Assembly (NCBI GenBank): GCA_900545525.1 | Contig: UQZX01000009.1 | Span: 33,315-97,314, forward strand | Direction of reading: 5' to 3' | Origin: an uncultured Prevotella sp. | Lineage (GTDB): Bacteria; Bacteroidota; Bacteroidia; Bacteroidales; Bacteroidaceae | Length of the DNA stretch: 64,000 nt | Part shown: piece after piece, positions 15,401-25,234 of the stretch | Layout of the letters: each line of letters begins with the position of its first letter | How positions within the stretch are numbered: position 1 is the first letter of the stretch | Notes under the pieces: model-generated | Told to the model about the DNA's origin: nothing | The model's input: only the letters and a program-made list of their open reading frames with translations | Database searches by the model: none | Program-made: the position numbers and the translations under genes

Positions 15401-16897
15401 TCAAAACAATATTTATTAGGGCTTGATATCGGCAGTTCGTCTGTAAAAGCATCGCTTGTCGATATTGATAACGGTCTTTGTGCGGCTTCCGCTTTTTATC
15501 CGGAGAAAGAAGCTCCGATAATGGCTAAAAAGATAGGATGGGCAGAACAGGAACCTCAAATGTGGTGGGATAATGCCAAATTGAGTATCAAGAAAATAAT
15601 GTCAGAAGCAAATGTCAAAGGTTCTGATATAAAGGCTGTGGGTATTTCTTATCAGATGCATGGTCTTGTTTGTGTAGACAAAGAGCAGCAGGTCTTGAGA
15701 CCTTCAATAATATGGTGTGACTCGAGAGCGGTTCCTTATGGCGACAAGGCTTTCAATGATATAGGTTCAGAACAGTGCCTTTCGCATCTTTTAAATTCTC
15801 CCGGCAATTTTACGGCAGCCAAGTTGGCGTGGGTAAAGGAAAATGAGCCACAGATATTTGAGCGTATAGACAAGTTCATGTTGCCAGGCGACTACATAGC
15901 CATGAGGCTGACAGGTATAGCGAATACAACTATAAGCGGACTGAGTGAAGGAATGCTTTGGGACTTCAAGACGAAGACACCGGCAGATTTCCTGCTTGAT
16001 TATTATGGTTTTGAAAGCAATATGGTGCCGGACATTGTCCCGACTTTCAGTGTTCAGGGTGAGGTAAATGCCTCTGCTGCCGCAGAACTCGGACTTGCAG
16101 AAGGAACTCCTGTGAGCTATCGTGCCGGAGACCAGCCCAACAACGCCCTTAGCCTGAATGTCTTCAATCCTGGTGAGATAGCTTCCACGGCAGGAACATC
16201 GGGTGTTGTATACGGCGTTTTGGGAGATATAAACTATGATAAAAAGAGCCGTGTCAATACGTTTGCCCATGTAAACTATTCAAAAGAGCTTGACCGTCTT
16301 GGCGTATTGCTTTGTATAAACGGTACGGGTATATTGAATGCATGGGTCAGAAGGAACATTGCCCCCGAGGGTATATCGTATGCGGATATGAATGAGATGA
16401 CCAGTTCGGTTGCGATTGGAAGCGACGGTGTCACAATCATCCCGTTTGGCAACGGCGCGGAAAGAGTGTTGGAAAACCGTGAAGTGGGATGTTCAGTGAA
16501 TGGAATAAACTTCAATAAGCACGGTAAGGCTCATCTTATGCGTGCGGCACAGGAGGGCATTGTCTTCAGTTTCTGTTATGGAATGGAGATAATGCAGCAG
16601 ATGGGCATGGACATAAGAAAGATACATGCAGGAAAGGCAAACATGTTCCTTAGCAAGCTGTTCCGCGATACATTGGCAGGAGTCAGCGGTGCGACAATAG
16701 AGCTGTATGAGACCGACGGCAGTATTGGCGCGGCTAAAGGCGCCGGCATGGGGTGCGGTATCTATAAGAACAACGATGAGGCTTTTGCCACACTGAACAA
16801 ACTTGCAGTGATAGAGCCGGACGAGCATTTGCGTACGGAATATCTTGAAGCATATTCCAAGTGGAAATGCCGTTTGGAAATGGTAACCAAGAATTAA
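15398..16897 (+). CDS. xylB: Xylulokinase
   Basis: 499 residues of the FGGY carbohydrate kinase family. Phosphate-binding motif LGLDIGSSSVKASLVD at the N terminus, substrate segment SYQMHGLV, and the C-terminal ATP-site region around YETDGSIGAAKGAGMG. With xylA 51 bases downstream on the same strand it forms the pathway xylose to xylulose to xylulose-5-phosphate. FGGY substrates can vary, but the xylA partner makes xylulose most likely. Confidence 0.92.
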   Translation: MSKQYLLGLDIGSSSVKASLVDIDNGLCAASAFYPEKEAPIMAKKIGWAEQEPQMWWDNAKLSIKKIMSEANVKGSDIKAVGISYQMHGLVCVDKEQQVLRPSIIWCDSRAVPYGDKAFNDIGSEQCLSHLLNSPGNFTAAKLAWVKENEPQIFERIDKFMLPGDYIAMRLTGIANTTISGLSEGMLWDFKTKTPADFLLDYYGFESNMVPDIVPTFSVQGEVNASAAAELGLAEGTPVSYRAGDQPNNALSLNVFNPGEIASTAGTSGVVYGVLGDINYDKKSRVNTFAHVNYSKELDRLGVLLCINGTGILNAWVRRNIAPEGISYADMNEMTSSVAIGSDGVTIIPFGNGAERVLENREVGCSVNGINFNKHGKAHLMRAAQEGIVFSFCYGMEIMQQMGMDIRKIHAGKANMFLSKLFRDTLAGVSGATIELYETDGSIGAAKGAGMGCGIYKNNDEAFATLNKLAVIEPDEHLRTEYLEAYSKWKCRLEMVTKN

Positions 16898-16948
16898 AAA
16901 CTTATATAAGTAATAATATCGTTTTTATAAATATTAAAACATAAGATT

Positions 16949-18262
16949 ATGGCTAAAGAGTATTTTCCTGAAATCGGACAGATAAAGTTCGAAGGTAAAG
17001 ACAGTAAAAATCCAATGGCTTACCGTTATTATGACGCAGAAAAGGTTATAATGGGTAAGAAAATGAAAGACTGGTTGAAGTTTGCAATGGCTTGGTGGCA
17101 CACACTGTGTGCAGAAGGTGGCGACCAGTTTGGCGGTACAACGAAACAGTTCCCTTGGAATGGTAACCCCGATAAGGTACAGGCAGCTAAGGACAAGGCT
17201 GATGCCGGTTTCGAGTTTATGCAGAAAATGGGAATTGAATACTACTGTTTCCACGATGTAGACTTGTGTACAGAGGCTGATACAATCGAAGAATATGAGG
17301 CAAATCTGAAAGAAGTTGTTGCATATTTGAAGAAAAAACAGGAAGAGACAGGCATAAAGTTGCTGTGGGGTACGGCAAACGTATTCAGCCATGCGCGCTA
17401 TATGAACGGTGCTGCCACAAATCCTGACTTTGATGTTGTTGCACGCGCTGCCGTTCAGATAAAGAATGCCATAGACGCAACAATCGAGCTTGGTGGTACC
17501 AATTATGTGTTCTGGGGCGGACGTGAAGGCTATATGAGCCTTTTGAATACAGACCAGAAACGTGAGAAGGAACATTTGGCACGTATCCTTACAATGGCAC
17601 GCGACTATGCACGCAGCAAAGGATTTACAGGTACGTTCCTTATTGAGCCGAAGCCAATGGAGCCGACAAAGCATCAGTATGACGTTGATACGGAAACAGT
17701 AGTAGGCTTCCTGAAGGCACATGGACTGGAAAACGACTTCAAGGTTAATATAGAAGTAAACCATGCAACGCTTGCAGGTCATACATTCGAGCATGAACTG
17801 GCAGTTGCCGTAGACAACGGCATGCTCGGTTCTATCGATGCCAACCGCGGAGACTATCAGAACGGTTGGGATACAGACCAGTTCCCGATTGACAACTATG
17901 AGCTTATTCAGGCTATGATGCAGATTATCCGCAACGGTGGTCTGGGTAACGGCGGTACAAACTTCGATGCAAAGACACGCCGTAACTCAACTGACCTTGA
18001 CGATATCTTCATTGCTCACATAGCAGGTATGGATGCAATGGCACGTGCTTTGGAGAATGCAGCCGACCTTATAGAGAACTCTCCGATATGCAGTATGGTT
18101 AAAGAGCGCTATTCTTCTTTCGATGCAGGTAAGGGCAAGGAATTTGAGGAAGGCAAGATGTCTCTTGAGGAACTTGTTGCATATTCTAAGCAGGTTGGTG
18201 AGCCCAAGCAGACTTCAGGCAAGCAGGAACTTTATGAGGCAATAGTAAATATGTATTGCTGA
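16949..18262 (+). CDS. xylA: Xylose isomerase
   Basis: 437 residues, class II (long) xylose isomerase. Metal and substrate residues lie in the expected motifs: FCFHDVD-type segment YYCFHDVDLC, FLIEPKPMEPTKHQYD, and KVNIEVNHATLAGHTFEHE, then SIDANRGD. Converts D-xylose to D-xylulose in the cytoplasm with divalent metals; probably cotranscribed with xylB and closed by the terminator at 18287. Confidence 0.97.
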   Translation: MAKEYFPEIGQIKFEGKDSKNPMAYRYYDAEKVIMGKKMKDWLKFAMAWWHTLCAEGGDQFGGTTKQFPWNGNPDKVQAAKDKADAGFEFMQKMGIEYYCFHDVDLCTEADTIEEYEANLKEVVAYLKKKQEETGIKLLWGTANVFSHARYMNGAATNPDFDVVARAAVQIKNAIDATIELGGTNYVFWGGREGYMSLLNTDQKREKEHLARILTMARDYARSKGFTGTFLIEPKPMEPTKHQYDVDTETVVGFLKAHGLENDFKVNIEVNHATLAGHTFEHELAVAVDNGMLGSIDANRGDYQNGWDTDQFPIDNYELIQAMMQIIRNGGLGNGGTNFDAKTRRNSTDLDDIFIAHIAGMDAMARALENAADLIENSPICSMVKERYSSFDAGKGKEFEEGKMSLEELVAYSKQVGEPKQTSGKQELYEAIVNMYC

Positions 18263-18286
18263 TATTATACAGTTTTGATTTAATAT

Positions 18287-18335
18287 AAAACCGGTTATGT
18301 GGTAAATATTTATTTACTCATAACCGGTTTTTATT
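18287..18335 (+). terminator. Terminator of xylB-xylA
   Basis: 13-base perfect stem AAAACCGGTTATG / CATAACCGGTTTT, loop 19 bases, with a T-rich tail. The A-rich 5' flank could make it work in both directions. Confidence 0.8.
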
Positions 18336-18366
18336 CATACATGGTTCAGTATATAATACTTTTTTG

Positions 18367-18374
18367 TATATTTG
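18367..18374 (+). promoter_or_regulatory. -7 promoter element of the GDP-fucose operon
   Basis: TATATTTG. It overlaps an in-frame TTG at 18372, which therefore cannot be the manC start. Confidence 0.5.
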
Positions 18375-18404
18375 CACATTATTAATATTAGATTTAATAT
18401 ATTT

Positions 18405-19466
18405 ATGTCTTGTATAAACAATCATCTCGTCATAATGGCAGGTGGAGTCGGCAGCAGGTTTTGGCCGATGAGTACCAAAGAATGTCCCAAACAGTTTATT
18501 GATGTGCTTGGTGTGGGGCGCTCTTTATTACAACTTACGTTCGACCGTTTTAAAGATATCTGTTCTCCGGCTAACGTATGGGTTGTTACCAATAAGAGCT
18601 ATGTTGATATCGTTAGGCAACAGCTGCCGGATGTTCCTGAAAGAAACATCCTTTGCGAGCCTTGCCGCCGTAATACGGCTCCATGTATAGCATACGTAAG
18701 CTGGCGTATAAAGTCGGTCGATCCGTGTGCAAACATCGTTGTATCTCCGAGTGACCATATTGTTACGGATGTAAAAGAGTTTGAGAGGGTTATAAAGGGT
18801 TGTCTTGACTTTACTGCAAGTTCGGATGCTATAGTAACTCTCGGAATGAAACCCACGCGCCCTGAGACAGGATATGGATATATTCAGGCTGACATGTCTT
18901 CACGTTCGTCTGCAAACAGCGAGATATTGCGTGTAAGTTCATTCCGTGAAAAGCCTTGTCTTCAGGTAGCCCGTGAGTATATCAAGGACAGCAGTTTCCA
19001 CTGGAACGCAGGTATTTTTGTATGGAATGTCAATACCATAGTAAAGACGTTCCGGGAGTTTTGTCCTTCAATAAGCGGTATTTTTGAGAGCATTGATGTA
19101 TATGGAACGGAGAAAGAGCAGGAAGAAATTGACCGCAAGTTCCCGATGTGCGACAATATATCCGTGGATTATGCAATAATGGAGAAGGCAAAGGACATAT
19201 TTGTATATCCGGCAGATTTTGGCTGGAGCGACCTTGGTACATGGGGGTCGCTGCTTCAGTTGTCCCCCAAAGATACAGACGGCAACAGTGTAATAGGCAG
19301 CAACGTCTCTTTGTTCGATACACGCAACTGCATTGTGCATACGTTGAACAACAATAAGATTGTGGTTCAGGGACTTGACGGATATATCGTTGCAGAGGGT
19401 GACGGAAAAATTCTTATATGCAAGCTGTCTGAAGAGCAGCGCATAAAGGAATTTTCAGGAGAATAA
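18405..19466 (+). CDS. manC: Mannose-1-phosphate guanylyltransferase
   Basis: 353 residues from ATG at 18405. Nucleotidyltransferase signature AGGVGSRFWPMSTKECPKQF at the N terminus, SPSDHIV, FREKP and the sugar-site segment YPADFGWSDLGTW. It lacks the C-terminal phosphomannose isomerase domain of two-domain ManC proteins. Makes GDP-mannose from mannose-1-phosphate and GTP. First gene of the manC-gmd-fcl unit, 37 bases before gmd. Confidence 0.93.
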   Translation: MSCINNHLVIMAGGVGSRFWPMSTKECPKQFIDVLGVGRSLLQLTFDRFKDICSPANVWVVTNKSYVDIVRQQLPDVPERNILCEPCRRNTAPCIAYVSWRIKSVDPCANIVVSPSDHIVTDVKEFERVIKGCLDFTASSDAIVTLGMKPTRPETGYGYIQADMSSRSSANSEILRVSSFREKPCLQVAREYIKDSSFHWNAGIFVWNVNTIVKTFREFCPSISGIFESIDVYGTEKEQEEIDRKFPMCDNISVDYAIMEKAKDIFVYPADFGWSDLGTWGSLLQLSPKDTDGNSVIGSNVSLFDTRNCIVHTLNNNKIVVQGLDGYIVAEGDGKILICKLSEEQRIKEFSGE

Positions 19467-19503
19467 TCAATAGATAAATTAATATAACAGGTAATTAAAG
19501 AAA

Positions 19504-20586
19504 ATGAAGAAAGTTGCATTGATAACAGGTATAACAGGGCAGGACGGTTCGTTCCTTGCCGAGTTTCTTATAGATAAAGGTTATGAGGTTCATGGCTTGT
19601 TGCGCCGTTCGTCATCGTTCAATACAGGACGTATAGAGCATCTGTATCTTGACGAGTGGGTGCGTGATATGAAAAAGTCTCGTCTGGTCAATCTTCACTG
19701 GGCAGACATGACGGATTCATCCTCTCTGATACGTATCATCGGTGAGACAAAGCCCGACGAGATATACAACCTTGCAGCACAAAGTCACGTAAAGGTTTCG
19801 TTTGATGTTCCTGAATATACGGCTGATACAGACGCAGTTGGAACGCTTCGTCTGCTTGAGGCTGTACGTATATGCGGACTGGAGAAGACATGTCGTATTT
19901 ATCAGGCATCAACCTCCGAACTGTATGGAAAGGTTCAGGAAGTGCCGCAAAGCGAGACAACGCCGTTCTACCCGCGCTCTCCATATTCTGTGGCAAAGCT
20001 CTATGGATTTTGGATAATGAAGAACTATCGTGAAAGTTACGACATGTATTGCTGCAACGGTATCCTGTTTAATCATGAAAGCGAGCGCAGGGGAGAGAAT
20101 TTCGTCACACGTAAGATTACTCTTGCTGCATGCCGCATAGCACAGGGATATCAGGACAAGCTTTATCTTGGCAACCTTGACGCTCTTCGCGACTGGGGAT
20201 ATGCCCGCGATTACGTAGAGTGCATGTGGCTTATCCTTCAGCAGCCGCAACCGGACGATTTTGTTATTGCAACGGGAGAGATGCATACCGTGCGCGAGTT
20301 CTGTACACTGGCGTTTAAAGAAGCAGGCATGGAACTGCGTTGGGAAGGTGAAGGTGTGAACGAAAGAGGTATAGATGTAAATACCGGAAAAGTGCTTGTC
20401 GAGGTCGATCCTAAATATTTCCGTCCTTGCGAAGTTGAACAGTTGCTTGGAAATCCGGCAAAGGCAAAGAAGCAGCTTGGCTGGAACCCCACGAAGACTA
20501 CATTCCCGGAACTTATAAGCATTATGGTTAAGCACGACATGAAGTTTGTCAGGAAGATACATCTTAAAGCACAGATAGAGGATTAA
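19504..20586 (+). CDS. gmd: GDP-mannose 4,6-dehydratase
   Basis: 360 residues, extended short-chain dehydrogenase. NADP site TGITGQDGSFLAEFL, STSELYGKVQE and catalytic Tyr/Lys in SPYSVAKLYGFW, followed by NGILFNHESERRGENFVTRK, diagnostic of Gmd. Converts GDP-D-mannose to GDP-4-keto-6-deoxymannose. Three bases separate it from fcl. Confidence 0.97.
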   Translation: MKKVALITGITGQDGSFLAEFLIDKGYEVHGLLRRSSSFNTGRIEHLYLDEWVRDMKKSRLVNLHWADMTDSSSLIRIIGETKPDEIYNLAAQSHVKVSFDVPEYTADTDAVGTLRLLEAVRICGLEKTCRIYQASTSELYGKVQEVPQSETTPFYPRSPYSVAKLYGFWIMKNYRESYDMYCCNGILFNHESERRGENFVTRKITLAACRIAQGYQDKLYLGNLDALRDWGYARDYVECMWLILQQPQPDDFVIATGEMHTVREFCTLAFKEAGMELRWEGEGVNERGIDVNTGKVLVEVDPKYFRPCEVEQLLGNPAKAKKQLGWNPTKTTFPELISIMVKHDMKFVRKIHLKAQIED

Positions 20587-20589
20587 GCC

Positions 20590-21690
20590 ATGTTGGACAA
20601 ATCATCCAAAATATATATAGCCGGTCACAATGGGCTTGTGGGTTCGGCTATATGGAAAAACCTTGAACAAAGAGGTTACAGAAATCTTATTGGCAGGGGT
20701 CACAAGGAGCTTGATTTGCTGGATCCGGCTGCCGTAAAGGTTTTTTTCGATGAGGAAAAGCCTGATGCCGTGGTGCTTGCTGCTGCCCATGTCGGCGGTA
20801 TAATGGCAAACTTGCAGTATCGTGCGGATTTCATCTACGAAAATCTCCAGATACAGCAGAACGTTATAGGTGAGAGCTTCCGCCATGGTGTCAGAAAACT
20901 CCTGTTCCTTGGAAGCACATGTATCTACCCGCGTATGGCATCCCAGCCCATGTCGGAAGATGCGCTGCTTACTTCCGAACTTGAGTATACAAACGAACCG
21001 TATGCCATTGCAAAGATTGCCGGCTTGAAGATGTGTGAGAGTTTCAGCATACAATATGGATGCAATTACATTGCCGTGATGCCTACGAACCTGTATGGTC
21101 CCAATGACAATTTTCATCTGGAAAACAGCCATGTGCTGCCGGCAATGATAAGGAAAGTATACCTTGCAAAGTGTCTTAATGAGAATGATTGGGACGCAGT
21201 GCGTAAGGACCTTGACCTCAGACCGGTGAATGGCGTTAGCGGAAGCAACACTGATGGGGAGATACTTGCAGAGTTGTGCAAGTTCGGCATAACCCCGGAG
21301 TCTGTAACCCTGTGGGGGACGGGTAAGCCCATGCGCGAATTCCTTTGGAGTGAGGACATGGCGGATGCAAGCGTGCATGTCCTTCTCAATGTAGACTTTA
21401 AGGATACATATCCAGAAGGATGCAGGGAGATACGCAATTGTCATATCAATGTGGGTACGGGACTTGAAGTCACCATACGGGAAGTGGCAGAGAAAGTTGT
21501 GAAGACAATCGGCTTTAAGGGGCTTCTGTTGTGGGACGCCACCAAACCGGACGGAACTCCGCGCAAGCTTACTGATGTTACAAAGTTACATGCTTTAGGC
21601 TGGCACCACACCGTGGATATAGACGACGGAATTGCAAAATTGTACGAATGGTACAAAAAGGGCATTTGTATTAATCATCAGACGATATGA
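20590..21690 (+). CDS. fcl: GDP-L-fucose synthase
   Basis: 366 residues. NADPH site IYIAGHNGLVGSAI, FLGSTCIYP, catalytic YAIAKIAGLKMCE, and PTNLYGPNDNF. Performs the epimerisation and reduction that yield GDP-L-fucose, the donor for fucosylated glycans. It is about 45 residues longer than E. coli WcaG; most of the extra is an insert around residues 200-240, just before WGTGKPMREFLW. Last gene of the unit; a strong terminator follows. Confidence 0.95.
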   Translation: MLDKSSKIYIAGHNGLVGSAIWKNLEQRGYRNLIGRGHKELDLLDPAAVKVFFDEEKPDAVVLAAAHVGGIMANLQYRADFIYENLQIQQNVIGESFRHGVRKLLFLGSTCIYPRMASQPMSEDALLTSELEYTNEPYAIAKIAGLKMCESFSIQYGCNYIAVMPTNLYGPNDNFHLENSHVLPAMIRKVYLAKCLNENDWDAVRKDLDLRPVNGVSGSNTDGEILAELCKFGITPESVTLWGTGKPMREFLWSEDMADASVHVLLNVDFKDTYPEGCREIRNCHINVGTGLEVTIREVAEKVVKTIGFKGLLLWDATKPDGTPRKLTDVTKLHALGWHHTVDIDDGIAKLYEWYKKGICINHQTI

Positions 21691-21692
21691 AC

Positions 21693-21733
21693 AAAAAGGC
21701 AGATTCTTATTTAAAGAAATCTGCCTTTTTATT
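21693..21733 (+). terminator. Terminator of manC-gmd-fcl
   Basis: 13-base perfect stem AAAAAGGCAGATT / AATCTGCCTTTTT with a 12-base loop. Confidence 0.85.
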
Positions 21734-21762
21734 TGTTCTGTTATGAATAATTAGTATTTTTG
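21732..21762 (+). promoter_or_regulatory. Promoter of fucI
   Basis: TTTG (21732-21735), 19-base spacer, TATTTTTG (21755-21762): full consensus, directly after the previous terminator. The leader to the ATG is about 60 bases. Confidence 0.7.
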
Positions 21763-21828
21763 TGTGTTACAAAACACCTATGACAAACATCTTGATTAAT
21801 AAATATTAATTTAAAGCTTAAATAAGAA

Positions 21829-23601
21829 ATGAAAAACTATCCCAAAATCGGTATTCGTCCTATCATCGACGGTCGTCAGGGCGGCATCCGTGAGAGTCTT
21901 GAAGACAAGACAATGAATCTTGCAAAGGCTGTAGCCGAGCTTATATCAGGTAATTTAAGAAACGGAGACGGCTCTCCGATAGAGTGTGTCATAGCCGACA
22001 GTACCATAGGCCGTGTGGCTGAGGCTGCCGCATGTGCTGACAAATTTGAGAAATGCGGTGTGGGTGCCACAATTTCCGTTACATCATGCTGGTGCTACGG
22101 TTCGGAAACAATGGACATGAACCCCCATTATCCTAAGGCTGTATGGGGCTTTAACGGAACAGAGCGTCCGGGTGCCGTTTATCTGGCAGCCGTTCTTGCT
22201 GCGCATGCACAAAAGGGACTGCCTGCATTCGGCATATACGGACACGACGTTCAAGATCTTGAGGATAACAGCATACCCGAAGACGTTGCAGAGAAGATAT
22301 TGCGCTGGGCACGTGCGGCACAGGCTGTGGCAACGATGCGCGGCAAGTCTTACCTCTCGGTGGGCAACGTTGCAATGGGCATAGCAGGCAGTATCGTAAA
22401 TGCAGACTTTCTTCAGGAGTATCTTGGCATACGTGCCGAGCAGGTGGACATGACGGAAGTGCTGCGCCGTATACAGCTTGGAATATACGATAAGGAAGAG
22501 TATGAGAAGGCAATGGCATGGACAAAGAAGCATTGTGTGCCAAATGAAGGCTTCGACAAGAACCGTCCTGAGAAGCAGAAGGACCGCAAGGGCAAGGACG
22601 AGGACTGGGAGTTTGTTGTCAAGATGACCATGATTATCCGGGACCTCATGACCGGAAACCCGAGGCTGCTTGAGGCTGGATATAAGGAAGAGGCACTGGG
22701 ACACAACGCCATAGCAGGCGGTTTCCAGGGACAGCGCCAGTGGACGGACTTCCTGCCCAACGGAGATTTCAGCGAGACAATACTCAATACATCGTTTGAT
22801 TGGAACGGTATACGCGAGGCATACGTGTTCGCAACGGAAAACGACTGCTGCAACGGGCTTACGATGTTGTTCGAGCATCTGCTCACAAACCGTGCTGCAA
22901 TATTCTCGGATGTCCGCACATACTGGAGCCCGGAGGCTGTGAAACGCGTTACAGGCAAAGAACTTACAGGCCGTGCATCGGGTGGTATGATACACCTTAT
23001 CAACTCTGGAGCAACAACGCTTGACGGTACGGGATACAGCACCGATAATGATGGCAATCCTGTAATGAAACAGTGCTGGGAGATGACCGATAAGGATGTA
23101 GAGGATTGTCTTGCGGCAACGAGCTGGTGTCCGGCAGACCGGGATTATTTCCGTGGCGGAGGTTTCTCGTCAAACTTCCTCACAAAGGGTGGAATGCCCG
23201 TCACCATGGCACGTCTTAACCTTGTGAAAGGACTTGGTCCGGTGCTGCAAATTGCAGAGGGCTGGACTGCTGACGTAGACCCTGAGATACATGAAGTGCT
23301 TAACAAGCGTACTGATCCGACATGGCCGACCACATGGTTCGTGCCGCGTCTCTGCGACAAGCCTGCTTTCAAGGATGTATATTCCGTGATGAACAACTGG
23401 GGTGCCAACCACGGTGCGATAAGCTACGGACATATAGGTGCTGATCTCATCACGCTTGCTTCGATGCTCCGCATACCGGTTTGCATGCACAATGTGGACG
23501 ACGACAAGATATTCCGCCCTGCAGCATGGAACGCTTTCGGTATGGACAAGGAAGGCGCAGACTTCAGGGCATGCAAGAATTTCGGTCCGGTTTATAAATA
23601 A
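21829..23601 (+). CDS. fucI: L-fucose isomerase
   Basis: 590 residues, normal length for FucI. Family landmarks: the N-terminal PKIGIRPIIDGRQGGIRESLE, GRAAQAVATMRGKSYLSVG-type segment, and metal-site residues in the second half (TENDCCNGLTMLFEH, VMNNWGANHGAISYGHIG). Converts L-fucose to L-fuculose (and D-arabinose to D-ribulose in the family). Followed by fucP; fucK and fucA are not in the window. Confidence 0.97.
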   Translation: MKNYPKIGIRPIIDGRQGGIRESLEDKTMNLAKAVAELISGNLRNGDGSPIECVIADSTIGRVAEAAACADKFEKCGVGATISVTSCWCYGSETMDMNPHYPKAVWGFNGTERPGAVYLAAVLAAHAQKGLPAFGIYGHDVQDLEDNSIPEDVAEKILRWARAAQAVATMRGKSYLSVGNVAMGIAGSIVNADFLQEYLGIRAEQVDMTEVLRRIQLGIYDKEEYEKAMAWTKKHCVPNEGFDKNRPEKQKDRKGKDEDWEFVVKMTMIIRDLMTGNPRLLEAGYKEEALGHNAIAGGFQGQRQWTDFLPNGDFSETILNTSFDWNGIREAYVFATENDCCNGLTMLFEHLLTNRAAIFSDVRTYWSPEAVKRVTGKELTGRASGGMIHLINSGATTLDGTGYSTDNDGNPVMKQCWEMTDKDVEDCLAATSWCPADRDYFRGGGFSSNFLTKGGMPVTMARLNLVKGLGPVLQIAEGWTADVDPEIHEVLNKRTDPTWPTTWFVPRLCDKPAFKDVYSVMNNWGANHGAISYGHIGADLITLASMLRIPVCMHNVDDDKIFRPAAWNAFGMDKEGADFRACKNFGPVYK

Positions 23602-23610
23602 AATACATGG

Positions 23611-23655
23611 TGGGTTTGCCTGTTTTCTATATGCGGGCAAACCCATTTTATTTTT
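23611..23655 (+). terminator. Hairpin between fucI and fucP
   Basis: 10-base perfect stem TGGGTTTGCC / GGCAAACCCA followed by TTTTATTTTT. It should reduce transcription of fucP relative to fucI unless read through. Confidence 0.65.
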
Positions 23656-23675
23656 ATACCTTAATAATATACAGC

Positions 23676-24992
23676 ATGTCAAAACAATCTATATTAAGTA
23701 AAGACGGTGTAAGCTATGTTCTTCCGTTTATACTCGTCACGTCATGTTTTGCACTATGGGGCTTTGCCAACGACATTACCAACCCCATGGTAAAGGCTTT
23801 CTCGAAGATATTCCGTATGAGCGTCACCGACGGCACGTTGGTTCAGGTGGCATTCTATGGCGGCTATTTTGCCATGGCTTTTCCTGCTGCCATGTTCATA
23901 CGCAAGTTCTCGTATAAGTCGGGAGTGCTTATGGGACTTGGACTTTATGCTTTCGGCGCCTTTCTTTTTCTGCCGGCAAAGATGGCAGGTGCCTTTGAAT
24001 ATTTTCTCATAGCATATTTTATCCTTACATGCGGCCTGTCTTTTCTCGAAACCAGTTGTAATCCTTACATTCTGTCAATGGGTACGGAAGAGACGGCGAC
24101 ACGCAGACTTAACTTTGCCCAGTGCTTCAACCCCATGGGGTCTCTTCTCGGCATGTATGTGGCAATGAACTTTATTCAGGCGCGGCTCGATCCCCGTGAC
24201 ACAGATGCAAGGGCCCTGCTTGACGAAGCCGACTTCAATGCCTTGAAAGAAGCAGACCTTTCAGTCCTTATAACGCCTTATCTTATTATTGCAGCCATAA
24301 TAGCAGTGATGTTTCTTGTCATTTTCTTTGCGCGTATGCCCAAGAACGGCGATCAGAGCCATGACATAAACTTTTTACCCACGCTGAAGCGCATCTGCGG
24401 AATAAAGCGTTATCGTGAAGGAGTGATAGCCCAGTTCTTCTATGTCGGTGCCCAGATAATGTGCTGGACTTTCATTATACAGTACGGAACGCACTATTTC
24501 ATGCAGGAAGGCATGAGTGAGCGCGACGCGGAGGTGCTTTCACAACAGTATAATATATGTGCCATGGCACTGTCGTGCGGCGGACGTTTTATATGTACAT
24601 ACTTCCTTAAGTTTATCAATCCGGGCAAGCTTCTCGCAATACTTGCCTTCGGTGCCATATTGCTTACCGCCGGTGTTATATGTTTCCAGAACCGTTATGG
24701 CGTATACTGCCTTGTCGGCATCAGCGGATGTATGTCTCTTATGTTCCCCACAATCTATGGAATAGCCCTTCAGGGACTTGGCGACGATGCAAAGTTTGGT
24801 GCAGCAGGTCTCATCATGGCAATTCTCGGTGGCAGCGTCCTGCCTCCTTTGCAGGCTTCGATAATAGACATGAAGGAAGTATTTTCACTTCCGGCTGTCA
24901 ACGTGTCTTTCATCCTGCCGCTTATATGCTTTGCCGTGGTTGCTGCATACGGCTTGCGCATGTACAGATACAGGGTCGCAGAGAAGGCATGA
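23676..24992 (+). CDS. fucP: L-fucose:H+ symporter (MFS)
   Basis: 438 residues from ATG at 23676 (MSKQSILSKDG). Twelve membrane segments. FucP-family features: SCFALWGFANDITNPMVKAF near the N terminus and SFLETSCNPYILSMG in segment 5. Imports L-fucose with protons. An upstream in-frame ATG at 23607 lies in the fucI-fucP hairpin and is less likely. Placed after fucI, consistent with fucose use. Confidence 0.9.
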   Translation: MSKQSILSKDGVSYVLPFILVTSCFALWGFANDITNPMVKAFSKIFRMSVTDGTLVQVAFYGGYFAMAFPAAMFIRKFSYKSGVLMGLGLYAFGAFLFLPAKMAGAFEYFLIAYFILTCGLSFLETSCNPYILSMGTEETATRRLNFAQCFNPMGSLLGMYVAMNFIQARLDPRDTDARALLDEADFNALKEADLSVLITPYLIIAAIIAVMFLVIFFARMPKNGDQSHDINFLPTLKRICGIKRYREGVIAQFFYVGAQIMCWTFIIQYGTHYFMQEGMSERDAEVLSQQYNICAMALSCGGRFICTYFLKFINPGKLLAILAFGAILLTAGVICFQNRYGVYCLVGISGCMSLMFPTIYGIALQGLGDDAKFGAAGLIMAILGGSVLPPLQASIIDMKEVFSLPAVNVSFILPLICFAVVAAYGLRMYRYRVAEKA

Positions 24993-25094
24993 TGTGATAT
25001 TGTAATTCTTTCCATGAGATTATCAGTATGACACTCTATGACAGTCTTTTGGATGGGATTGCTTTTTCCGCCCTAAGACAGGGCTGATACAGGT

Positions 25095-25125
25095 CGGGGC
25101 AGATAAGGTCTGCCCCGTCTTTTAT
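25095..25125 (+). terminator. Terminator after fucP
   Basis: 9-base GC-rich stem CGGGGCAGA / TCTGCCCCG, loop 5 bases, then TCTTTTATT. It sits about 100 bases after the fucP stop. Confidence 0.75.
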
Positions 25126-25234
25126 TCAGACCGTGGCTCATACTACAACTATAGCGCATATATATGGCAAATCAAGTCCATAACGCCGCCATTATCATGA
25201 TACAATTTATCGCTGTTTCATACGTTATAGATAT

